From RBG-16-66-20 sp038040245 (GTDB lineage: Bacteria; Pseudomonadota; Gammaproteobacteria; Burkholderiales; SG8-39), in NCBI GenBank assembly GCA_038040245.1, contig JBBPIU010000083.1, forward strand, positions 1-13,686: 13,686 nt of DNA. Direction: 5' to 3'. Shown here one piece after another: positions 1-6,484 of this stretch (position 1 is the first letter of the stretch; every line of letters begins with the position of its first letter). The position numbers and the translations under genes are program-made. The notes beneath the pieces were generated by a model. The model was not told where the DNA came from. It searched no databases and was given only the letters and a program-made list of their open reading frames with translations.

Positions 1-1399
1 CCAGGTCGCCGCGCACGAACGTCCCCTTCACCTCCGCCGAAAGCTCGATGCCCTCGAAAGGCGTGTAGCCCTGCGTTGACTCCGAATCCTTCGCGCGGAT
101 GGTCCAGGTTTCGCGCGGGTCCACCAGCGCCAGGTCCGCATCCAGCCCTTCGGCGATGTCGCCTTTCGAATTCAGGCCGAAGCGCCGCGCCGGATTCCAG
201 CTCGTGAGGCGCGCCATGTGGTTGTAGGACAGGCCGCGCTTCGAGCCCTCCGATACCAGCGCCGGCAGCAGGTACTCGGTGCCGCCGAAGCCGGACTTGG
301 CGAGCCAGATGTTGCCGAAGTACTTCTTCGCCACCTTGGTTTCGTGCCGGCAGCAGGCGTGGTCGCTCACCACCCAGTCGATCTTTCCCTCCAGCAGCTT
401 CGCCCACAGGTATTCGACGTCCTCACGCGGGCGGATGGGCGGGTTTACTTTGGCAAGCACTTTACTGGGGGAAGAGACATCAAGAATTAAATGCCCAATA
501 GTGACCTCCCGCCGGAAATCGATGTGCGGGAATACGGCCGCCATCTGCAGAGCTGCCTGCAGAGCCTTGCGGGAGGAGAGATGGAGAAGATTGATGTTCG
601 GCAGCAAGGTCTCGTTTGCGAGATACGCGGCGATGAAGACAGCCAATCCTTCGGAATGGGGCGGGCGGGAGGCGCTGTACGCGGCCAACCCCGAAAGATC
701 CTTTCTCGACTCAACCAGTTTGGTGTAGGCGGTCATGATCTCCGCCGTCTCGCAATGCAATGACAGGCTGATCTGGCCGGCTATCGCCGGGTATTTCTCG
801 CGGGCTTTCTGCACGCCGCGCATCACGAACTCGAAGTGCGCGTAGTCGTAGCGCTCCTCGGGCTTGATCATGAGGAAATCGTGCTGCGCGTTCGACCGGC
901 CGTGCAGGCCGTGCGAGCCGTAGAACATGAAGATCTTGAACGAGGACACGCCGTGCTTCGCCACCAGCTCCGGGATTTCGCGGATCTGCGTGGCGTCCAT
1001 TGGCGCCAGGTGGTAGGCGTAGTCGACGTGAAACTTCCCCTCGGAGATCTTCAGCACCTCGGGAAAGAACTTCCGGTACGGGCCGCCCTTGTTCAGGTAG
1101 TACTGGCCGGTGCGGAAGTAATTCAGCATCGAAGTGACGCCGCCCTGCGCCGCGGCGCGGCTCTCGGTCACCGCATCCTCGGCCAGCGGCGAATAGATGC
1201 CGGCATGCATGTGCGCATCCACCACGCCGGGAAAGGCGAGGCGGCCCTTGCCGTCATAGATTGTTTTGGCAGTTTTTGGATCTATCTTTGAGGCTATTTT
1301 CCTGAAACGGCCATCCTGAATGGCGACATCACAGTCATGCACCTCGTTGCCATGAGGCCGCACCACGCGCACGTTCTTGATCAGCAGGTCGCAGGTCAT
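1..1399 (-). CDS. Dihydropyrimidinase/hydantoinase-type amidohydrolase (3' end outside window)
   Basis: This cytoplasmic metal-dependent hydrolase would open a cyclic amide ring (hydantoin, dihydropyrimidine or allantoin type). I translated 466 codons without interruption from ATG 1399-1397; the frame runs off base 1. All six usual binuclear-metal ligands of the cyclic amidohydrolase family are visible: H63 and H65 in DAHMH, K155 in SSFKIFM (the lysine that is carboxylated in relatives), H215 in LHCE, H273 in LHLSS and D346 in SDHACC. Residues 445-466 (GYTPFEG to FVRGDL) match the family's C-terminal end, so only some tens of residues should be missing. The start lies 3 bases after the dctM stop with only a weak upstream GGGA, so translation is probably coupled to dctM. 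Linkage to the TRAP genes suggests the transporter supplies its substrate. Hydantoinase, dihydropyrimidinase and allantoinase cannot be told apart by reading. Base composition is uneven, with visibly AT-richer patches near 440-730 and 1255-1330. Confidence 0.9.
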   Translation of the reverse strand, partial: MTCDLLIKNVRVVRPHGNEVHDCDVAIQDGRFRKIASKIDPKTAKTIYDGKGRLAFPGVVDAHMHAGIYSPLAEDAVTESRAAAQGGVTSMLNYFRTGQYYLNKGGPYRKFFPEVLKISEGKFHVDYAYHLAPMDATQIREIPELVAKHGVSSFKIFMFYGSHGLHGRSNAQHDFLMIKPEERYDYAHFEFVMRGVQKAREKYPAIAGQISLSLHCETAEIMTAYTKLVESRKDLSGLAAYSASRPPHSEGLAVFIAAYLANETLLPNINLLHLSSRKALQAALQMAAVFPHIDFRREVTIGHLILDVSSPSKVLAKVNPPIRPREDVEYLWAKLLEGKIDWVVSDHACCRHETKVAKKYFGNIWLAKSGFGGTEYLLPALVSEGSKRGLSYNHMARLTSWNPARRFGLNSKGDIAEGLDADLALVDPRETWTIRAKDSESTQGYTPFEGIELSAEVKGTFVRGDL

Positions 1400-1402
1400 G
1401 AG

Positions 1403-2716
1403 CTAGTGGCTGATCCCGGGCAGCCAGGTGGCGAGCGGGGGGAAGACGATGATCAGCGCGATCAGCAGCATTACGCAGGCGATGAACGGCATTCCCGCGA
1501 GGTAGATGTCGCGCATCGTGGTGCCGGGCGGCGCCACTCCTTTCATGACGAACAGCAGGAGCCCGAAGGGCGGCGTGGTGTAGCCGATCTCCAGCGCGAG
1601 CAGCATGATCAGTCCGAACCAGGTCAGGTCGAAGCCGAGGCTCTTGGCGAGCGGAAAGAAGATCGGCGCGGTGAGCAGCATCATCGAGAGCTGGTCCATG
1701 AAGCAGCCGAGGAACAGGATCACGCCGATCATCACCATCAGCATGCCCATCGGCGTCAGGTCGAAGCCGAGCGCCCAGTTCATCAGGCCGCTGGAGGCGC
1801 CGGTGAACGCCAGCACCTGCGCGAAGGTTGCCGAGCCGAAGATGATGAGGAACGACATTACTGTCACGCGCAACGCGCCCTCCACCGATCTGACGAACGC
1901 CTTCCAGGTCATGCTGCCGTAGCAGGCCGCCAGGGCGACCACCGAGACCGCGCCCAGCGCCGCGGCCTCGGTCGGCGTGCACCAGCCGACGATCATGATG
2001 ATCACCGAGAACACGATGATCGCCACCATCGGGATCACGTCGACGAAGAAGAGGCGAACCTTCTCGCGCCGCGACACCGGATCGGCGACATAGGCCGGGG
2101 CGGCGCCCGGGTCGATCATGGTCCAGGTCCAGATCAGTACCCCGTACATCAGCGCCAGCAGCAATCCCGGGACGATCCCCGCGATCAGCAGGTCGCCGAC
2201 GTCGGTGCGGCCGAGCGTGGCCAGCAGCACCGTGAGCGCCGAGGGCGGGATGATCACCGCGAGTCCTCCCACGCCCATGATCGGTCCGATGGAGAGATAC
2301 TTGTTGTAGCCGCGCTTCATCATGTCGGGCACCATCAGCGTGCCGAGCAGCGCGCAGGCGCCCATGCTCGAGCCCGCCGGCCCGGCGAACGCGGTGCCGC
2401 CGATGAGAGTCACGTAGGCGAGCCGCCCGCGCACGTTGCCGAGCAGCTTGTCGGCGGCATTGAAGCACTTGGTGGCGAGCCCGGTGTGGTAGAAGAGTTC
2501 CCCCATCAGCAGAAACATCGGGATCGGCACCAGCGCGAAGGTGGTCATGGCGCCGAAGCCGTTGTTGATCACCTGCGCGATGCCCTGGCCGCCGCCCATG
2601 AACAGGATGGCGGCGACGATGTTGGTGGCGAAGAACGCGATCGCCACCGGGATGCCGAGCATCATCAGCGCGATGGCGAGGCCGAACAGGATCGCCGCCG
2701 CCCAGTACCAGTCCAC
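1403..2716 (-). CDS. dctM: TRAP transporter large permease subunit DctM
   Basis: This is the large, ion-coupled membrane subunit of a tripartite ATP-independent periplasmic (TRAP) transporter, 437 residues, close to the usual DctM length. It starts MDWYWAAAILFGLAIALMMLG and is hydrophobic throughout, with about a dozen membrane segments. The C-terminal half has the family-typical sequence FLGCFMDQLSMMLLTAPIFFPL followed by EIGYTTPPFGLLLF. The start codon is GTG at 2716-2714, one base beyond a three-copy 25-base repeat; a possible ribosome site (CAGG) lies inside the last repeat unit, about 10 bases upstream. The stop is 3 bases before the amidohydrolase start. DctM works with DctQ and the receptor DctP encoded just upstream. 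Family assignment is secure; the solute is unknown. Confidence 0.95.
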   Translation of the reverse strand: MDWYWAAAILFGLAIALMMLGIPVAIAFFATNIVAAILFMGGGQGIAQVINNGFGAMTTFALVPIPMFLLMGELFYHTGLATKCFNAADKLLGNVRGRLAYVTLIGGTAFAGPAGSSMGACALLGTLMVPDMMKRGYNKYLSIGPIMGVGGLAVIIPPSALTVLLATLGRTDVGDLLIAGIVPGLLLALMYGVLIWTWTMIDPGAAPAYVADPVSRREKVRLFFVDVIPMVAIIVFSVIIMIVGWCTPTEAAALGAVSVVALAACYGSMTWKAFVRSVEGALRVTVMSFLIIFGSATFAQVLAFTGASSGLMNWALGFDLTPMGMLMVMIGVILFLGCFMDQLSMMLLTAPIFFPLAKSLGFDLTWFGLIMLLALEIGYTTPPFGLLLFVMKGVAPPGTTMRDIYLAGMPFIACVMLLIALIIVFPPLATWLPGISH

Positions 2717-2717
2717 T

Positions 2718-2792
2718 GGCTCAGAACCTGTCTTGTGTCACGAGCTCAAAACCTTTCGCGTGTCACTAGCTCAAAACCTTTCGCGTGCCATC
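2718..2792 (-). repeat. Three tandem 25-bp units, each encoding a six-codon mini-ORF, between dctQ and dctM
   Basis: Units are at 2718-2742, 2743-2767 and 2768-2792. By eye the two dctQ-proximal units (2768-2792 and 2743-2767) match at 22 of 25 bases, and the middle unit matches the dctM-proximal one at 19 of 25. On the minus strand each unit reads: start codon, six codons in all including the start, TGA, then four bases (GCTA, GCTC, GCCA). The mini-peptides are MARERF (ATG 2791-2789), VTRERF (GTG 2766-2764) and VTQDRF (GTG 2741-2739). The four-base spacer of the last unit runs directly into GTG 2716 of dctM. Each unit also has AAGG or CAGG about 10 bases before the next start codon, so a ribosome-binding and start module appears to be repeated. 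Function is inference; it could be a decayed repeat with no role. Confidence 0.85.
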
Positions 2793-2794
2793 GT

Positions 2795-3268
2795 TCAGCC
2801 CGTCTCGCCCGACTGGCCGCCGAGATCGCCGAGGAAGTTTTCGCCGCGCCACAGAAAGCGCCCGAACTCGATCGCCATCATGGAGAAGGCCACCGGGATG
2901 AAGATCACGACCATCCAGCGCGGCATGTCCATCGAGCGCACGTCGATGTCGTTCAGGCTGTAGTTGCGCAGCGTGACCTCGAAGCCGTACCAGGCAAGCA
3001 CCGCGCAGACGGCGATGCAGGCGATACCGATGGCGATCGTGAACCGGCGCCGTAGCCCGGGCCGGAGGTACATCAGCAGGATCTCGACGTAGACGTGGCC
3101 CTTCTCGCGCACCAGCCACGGCGCGCCGAGGCAGGGCATGACCAGCAGCGCGTACTCGGTGAAGGTGAAGAAATGCGCCGAGCTCTGGTAGCCCAGGTTG
3201 CGCAGCACCACGTCGATGAAGATGGTGACCATCATCGCCACCATCAGCACACCCGCCGCCACGGCCAT
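2795..3268 (-). CDS. dctQ: TRAP transporter small permease subunit DctQ (start uncertain)
   Basis: DctQ is the small four-helix membrane subunit that pairs with DctM. From ATG 3268 the protein has 157 residues, with hydrophobic segments at about 1-20, 37-55, 75-98 and 118-138; FIDVVLRNLG after helix 1 and the central VREKGHVYVEI stretch are typical of the family. This start is doubtful: it has no ribosome-binding site and leaves no residues before helix 1. The same frame is open upstream and reads LRLIGRAYDALLHG just before the ATG, which looks like a normal DctQ N-terminus. No ATG, GTG or TTG exists there; only CTG codons at 3310 and 3304 could serve. The gene sits 43 bases after dctP when counted from ATG 3268, and is followed by the mini-ORF repeat and dctM. 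Confidence 0.88.
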   Translation of the reverse strand: MAVAAGVLMVAMMVTIFIDVVLRNLGYQSSAHFFTFTEYALLVMPCLGAPWLVREKGHVYVEILLMYLRPGLRRRFTIAIGIACIAVCAVLAWYGFEVTLRNYSLNDIDVRSMDMPRWMVVIFIPVAFSMMAIEFGRFLWRGENFLGDLGGQSGETG

Positions 3269-3311
3269 GCCGTGGAGGAGGGCGTCGTAGGCTCTGCCGA
3301 TCAGGCGCAGG

Positions 3312-4322
3312 TCAGGATCCCGGCGCGAACAGCTTGCTGAACTTGTCGGCGTCCTGGGGGCCGCCGGCTTTCTCCATGCGCTCCTTCATGCGCACGAAGC
3401 TCGCCTTGCGCGCCTCGCCGGCGAACGCGGCGGCGGCCTCCTTGCCGAGCGACACCGACTTGAGGCCGCGCTTCTCCAGCTCGGCGAACTCCTTCGTGCG
3501 CAGCGCGGCAAGGTCCTTGACGGAGGACACTTCGTGCTCGATGACGGTCCTGGTCAGCACGTCCTTGGACTTCTGCGAGAGCGAATTCCACTTGCGTACG
3601 TTGATGATGACGCCGAGGTCGGTGGAAAAGAACGAGGGATCGAGCCGGAACTTGAGGAACTTGTCCCAACTCGCGTCCATCAGCCCGATCTCGGTCCAGC
3701 CGGTGGCGTCCGCCGTGCCGCGCTCGAGCGCGGTATACACATCGGTCGAGGGCAGGTTGATCACCTGCGCTTTCAGATAGTTGGTGAAGAACGCATTGTA
3801 GATCGGGTTGCCGCGCAGCTTGACCCCGGTGATATCGAGGTTGCCTCTGGCATCGAGCCTGGGCTGGTTCTTGAACCACAGGTGGAAGTGGATCCCGCTG
3901 TCGATCCAGCCGAGGTAGACCACGCTCATCCTGCGCACGTGCGCCTCGTTCAGCGCCGCCAGCGCGCCGCTCTTGCGCGCCGTGGGGCCGTCGATGGTGC
4001 TCGCGCTTACCGCGTCGCACTCGGGAACCGTCCCGGCATAGAACGCGCAGGGCGTATAGACCATGTCGACTGCGCCGTCGCGCACTGCGGCCGGCTGCTC
4101 GAACATGCCGATCGCCTCCGGGCCGCCGCGTACCTGGATCTCGAGCACGCCCTTGCCCGCGGTGTTCGCCTTCCTGACGAACTCGAGGAAGCTCTTGGAA
4201 TAGACCCAGCTTGCCGGGAACACGTGGGTCGCGGTGAGCTTGTCCTGCGCCAGGACCGGCGCCGTGCAGACTGACGCGAGAGACGCCGCGAGCGCGGCGG
4301 CGAGGATACGGCTGATTTTCAT
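3312..4322 (-). CDS. dctP: TRAP transporter periplasmic solute-binding protein DctP
   Basis: This is the periplasmic receptor of the TRAP system, 336 residues, the usual size. I chose ATG 4322-4320 rather than the in-frame ATG at 4346 because it is preceded by a strong G-rich ribosome-binding site and immediately opens a signal peptide: MKIS, then an Ala/Leu-rich core, then APVLA with likely cleavage before Q26. The mature protein shows the DctP-family features GGPEAIGMFEQ followed by VRDGAVDMVYTPCAFYAG, and later KLRGNPIYNAFF, where the conserved arginine of DctP proteins normally binds the solute carboxylate. That implies a carboxylate-bearing ligand, known from the family rather than shown here. 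The gene is first of the dctPQM block, 66 bases after the upstream dehydrogenase. Confidence 0.94.
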   Translation of the reverse strand: MKISRILAAALAASLASVCTAPVLAQDKLTATHVFPASWVYSKSFLEFVRKANTAGKGVLEIQVRGGPEAIGMFEQPAAVRDGAVDMVYTPCAFYAGTVPECDAVSASTIDGPTARKSGALAALNEAHVRRMSVVYLGWIDSGIHFHLWFKNQPRLDARGNLDITGVKLRGNPIYNAFFTNYLKAQVINLPSTDVYTALERGTADATGWTEIGLMDASWDKFLKFRLDPSFFSTDLGVIINVRKWNSLSQKSKDVLTRTVIEHEVSSVKDLAALRTKEFAELEKRGLKSVSLGKEAAAAFAGEARKASFVRMKERMEKAGGPQDADKFSKLFAPGS

Positions 4323-4327
4323 CGGAA

Positions 4328-4336
4328 CCCCCCCTG
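4328..4336 (-). promoter_or_regulatory. Ribosome-binding site fixing the dctP start
   Basis: On the minus strand CAGGGGGGG lies five bases before ATG 4322. It supports this start over the ATG eight codons upstream at 4346. The run of seven G residues is a homopolymer prone to length change. Confidence 0.6.
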
Positions 4337-4388
4337 TATTCTTCAACGTAGGAATGTGATCGCATCTTAGCGCATGGGTGCCGAATAG

Positions 4389-5372
4389 TCAGCGTGGCGG
4401 TCTCTGAAGGCCGACATGCCGCAGCATTCCAAGTATGCGTGCCAGCACGTCCTTCCTGTACGCCTTCAAATCGCGCTCACGATAGTCGTAAAAGCCTTGG
4501 CCGGATTTGAGACCGATCAGCCCGTCATGCATGAGGCGCTGGACGATATCGGGTGCTGTGTATCGCTCACGGCTGATCGTTTCGGAGAGGTAGCGGCTCG
4601 CATGGTAAAGAATGTCATTGCCGCCATAGTCGATGAACTCGATGACGCCCATGGCGGCAAACCTCAGTCCAAGGCCAAGACGGGTTGCCTTGTCGATCTC
4701 CTCTGCGGTGGCGGCGCCTTCTTCGATCATGCGGGCCGCCTCATTCATGATCAGTGCCTGCAGGCGCGGGACGATGTACCCGGGGGTCGGGCCGCATACA
4801 ACCGGAACCTTGCCGATGTCCTCCAGAAGGCTTCGCAAGCGTCCGACGGTTTCAGGCGTGGTTCCGGGATGGACGCTCAGTTCGACCAGCGGAATGACGT
4901 AGGCCGGATTCAACCAATGGGCATTGAGCAGGCGCTCTGGATGCGTGACAAAGGGGAGCAGATCGGTCACGAGAATGGTGGAGGTGGTGGAAGCAAGAAT
5001 CGCGTCAGGCCGGGCGGAAAGGCAAATCCGTTCGAACGCATGCTTCTTGGTTGCATGGGTTTCCGTGACGCCTTCGAAAATCACATCCGCCCCGGCCAGC
5101 CGCTCCGCTGACTCGGACTCCGGAAACAGATGGATCCGGTCCCGCAGCCGCGACACGGCGTCCTGCGGGATTGCGCCAAGCTCCGCGAGCATCGACAGGC
5201 TGGAAGCGATTTCTTCGCGGGCGTCCGCGCAAAGACGCGCCCACTCCGCGGCAGTGCGAACCTTGAGGTCGATGAGATCGATCTCGTAGCCGCCGTATGC
5301 GAACGCGAGCGCGATGCCGCGCCCCATCCGTCCCGCGCCTACCGCCGCCACCCGCTGCCCGTCGATCGTCAC
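4389..5372 (-). CDS. 3-hydroxyacyl-CoA dehydrogenase-family NAD-dependent oxidoreductase
   Basis: This two-domain dehydrogenase (327 residues) should oxidise a 3-hydroxyacyl-CoA or similar 3-hydroxy acid with NAD. The N-terminal Rossmann fold has GAGRMG at residues 12-17 and D35 at the end of the second strand, which favours NAD over NADP. The family's catalytic pair appears as H152 and E164 in HWLNPAYVIPLVE, with S131 and N210 (IMNEAARMIEEG) at the positions of other active-site residues. The C-terminal domain carries GLGLRFAAMG, FIDYGGNDILYHA and GLKSGQGFYDY, as in stand-alone 3-hydroxybutyryl-CoA dehydrogenases. The start is GTG 5372-5370, supported by a strong G-rich ribosome site and by a 4-base GTGA overlap with the upstream gene; the frame stays open to 5663, but that extension would lie inside the neighbour. 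Carnitine-type or other non-CoA 3-hydroxy substrates are possible alternatives. Confidence 0.88.
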   Translation of the reverse strand: MTIDGQRVAAVGAGRMGRGIALAFAYGGYEIDLIDLKVRTAAEWARLCADAREEIASSLSMLAELGAIPQDAVSRLRDRIHLFPESESAERLAGADVIFEGVTETHATKKHAFERICLSARPDAILASTTSTILVTDLLPFVTHPERLLNAHWLNPAYVIPLVELSVHPGTTPETVGRLRSLLEDIGKVPVVCGPTPGYIVPRLQALIMNEAARMIEEGAATAEEIDKATRLGLGLRFAAMGVIEFIDYGGNDILYHASRYLSETISRERYTAPDIVQRLMHDGLIGLKSGQGFYDYRERDLKAYRKDVLARILGMLRHVGLQRPPR

Positions 5373-6445
5373 TGTTCCCCCTCCCAAAGCAGTTCCTTCA
5401 GTTGATCGGGGGTCCTGGTGTTCAACGAAAGCGCGACAAGCGTGCGCGGTCCGTGGCGAAGATTCCGTCCGAGAATGGCCCCGGCCACCGCAAGCAATCC
5501 GCGGGCAACCGGCGCCTCGCAGGAAATCCACTGCGCGACCGAATCGAGGAACGCGAGTCCAAGGACGACGTCTTCCGTCATGTATCGATGCTGGCGCAGG
5601 TCGATATGTTCGCGCCAGTCTCCCGAATCCACGAGCTTCTGGTGGGCGTCGCCGTACATCCATCGATCGCTGTTGTAATGATCGGACAACGGAAAGTGAG
5701 GCGGGCGATAGTCAAGCGCCTCGCGCACGGCAATCCGTTCCGCGTCGAGTGCGTCCGTCACTGCCCGGACCGCCGGTTGCGTGCCCTCATGGTGAATGTC
5801 CCAGTGCTCGAAATGCTGGAGCGGGGCGGCGTTGAGCAGGATCAAGGGCGGGTGAATGATGGGTCCGGCATTCAATAGCGCCGCTGAGAGCGCGTCTTCG
5901 CATGGCTCGATCGCGGGGTATGCCTCCGCGATTACGTCGCGGGCGAGCGCAGCGCGCTTGGCGGGATACGCGCCGGTAGGCAGGCGCTTCGCGCGAATTG
6001 TGATGGCGACTTCGCCGGTGGCGCGCTTGCGTGCGAGGTACGGAAGGGTGCCGGTTTCGGCGTAGGTCACCTCCGCCCGGGAACCGGTTTGCCGGGCGAT
6101 TCTGTCCATGACATACGCGCCGAAAGTGCCGGGGGGCAGAAAGACCACCTGGCCTGCGGCCAGGTGCGGCGCGATGGCCTTTGCGATATCCGATTGGGCG
6201 GAAGCGGGCGAGGGAACCAGAATGAGTTGCGCGCCGCGCACGGCGACGCCGATGTCGGTCGTCGGAGTCGCGATGGAAGCATTGCGGACGCCGTCGACGT
6301 CTCTGACCCGGATCGCGCGGCTTTCGAGGACCGGCGCAAATGCAGCCGCGTCCCGGCGCCACAGTCTTATCTCATGGCCTTTCTCGCTCAGGTCGGCCGC
6401 TGCCGCGTAGGCGCCGTGACCGCCACCCAAAACCGCTATCTTCAT
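5369..6445 (-). CDS. Octopine/opine dehydrogenase-family NAD(P)-dependent oxidoreductase
   Basis: The protein has 358 residues and belongs to the NAD/NADP octopine/nopaline dehydrogenase family. Relatives interconvert an amino acid plus a 2-oxo acid with an N-(carboxyalkyl) amino acid (opine). The N-terminal Rossmann motif is LGGGHGAYAA at residues 6-15. Family motifs follow: ETGTLPYLAR (130-139), NAGPIIHPPLILLNAA (192-207) with H198 in the place of the catalytic histidine, HWDIHHEG (214-221), and a C-terminal helical domain with PPHFPLSDHY (248-257). ATG 6445-6443 has a good ribosome site (AAGGGGA, around 6452-6458). It is the first minus-strand gene, 39 bases from the divergent ligase start, and overlaps the next dehydrogenase by four bases, so the two are probably made together. 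Whether it makes or breaks down an opine, or acts on another substrate, is not visible. Confidence 0.87.
   Translation of the reverse strand: MKIAVLGGGHGAYAAAADLSEKGHEIRLWRRDAAAFAPVLESRAIRVRDVDGVRNASIATPTTDIGVAVRGAQLILVPSPASAQSDIAKAIAPHLAAGQVVFLPPGTFGAYVMDRIARQTGSRAEVTYAETGTLPYLARKRATGEVAITIRAKRLPTGAYPAKRAALARDVIAEAYPAIEPCEDALSAALLNAGPIIHPPLILLNAAPLQHFEHWDIHHEGTQPAVRAVTDALDAERIAVREALDYRPPHFPLSDHYNSDRWMYGDAHQKLVDSGDWREHIDLRQHRYMTEDVVLGLAFLDSVAQWISCEAPVARGLLAVAGAILGRNLRHGPRTLVALSLNTRTPDQLKELLWEGEQ
5377..5385 (-). promoter_or_regulatory. Ribosome-binding site fixing the GTG start of the hydroxyacyl-CoA dehydrogenase-family gene
   Basis: GGGAGGGGG on the minus strand lies four bases before GTG 5372, inside the end of the upstream gene. 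It decides for the GTG start and against the longer open frame that continues to 5663. Confidence 0.65.
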
Positions 6446-6484
6446 GCCGATTCCCCTTCGATCCGATGATATATCCTTGCGCTC
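6446..6484. promoter_or_regulatory. Divergent 39-bp control region between the two operons
   Basis: The region separates the start codons of the opine-dehydrogenase-family gene (minus) and the ligase (plus). It contains the minus-strand ribosome site and an AT-rich perfect palindrome, gatatatc at 6468-6475. On the minus strand TATCAT (6467-6472) resembles a -10 box. On the plus strand the same AT patch is only about nine bases from the ligase ATG, so a plus transcript starting from it would be nearly leaderless. No convincing -35 box is visible in either direction. At least part of each promoter would have to lie in the neighbouring coding sequence. Confidence 0.4.

Noticed and set aside
1337..3055. 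572-codon open frame on the plus strand, opposite dctM and dctQ
   Set aside because: It is antisense to clear TRAP genes; the product is a Gln/His/Arg/Glu-rich low-complexity string typical of the antisense frame of GC-rich membrane-protein genes.
3301..4365. 354-codon frame overlapping dctP on the same strand
   Set aside because: It is a +1/-1 shadow of dctP, Arg/Gly-rich and without a signal peptide or domain, whereas the dctP frame shows a signal peptide and TRAP receptor motifs.
4323..4388. Promoter in front of dctP (TAAGAT on the minus strand)
   Set aside because: The -10-like hexamer matches only four of six positions and no -35 box stands at a suitable distance, so I did not annotate it; read-through from the upstream dehydrogenases is equally likely.
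5373..5663. N-terminal extension of the hydroxyacyl-CoA-dehydrogenase-family protein
   Set aside because: The extension lies inside the opine-dehydrogenase-family gene, reads as Arg/Pro-rich shadow, and the Rossmann fold begins right after GTG 5372.
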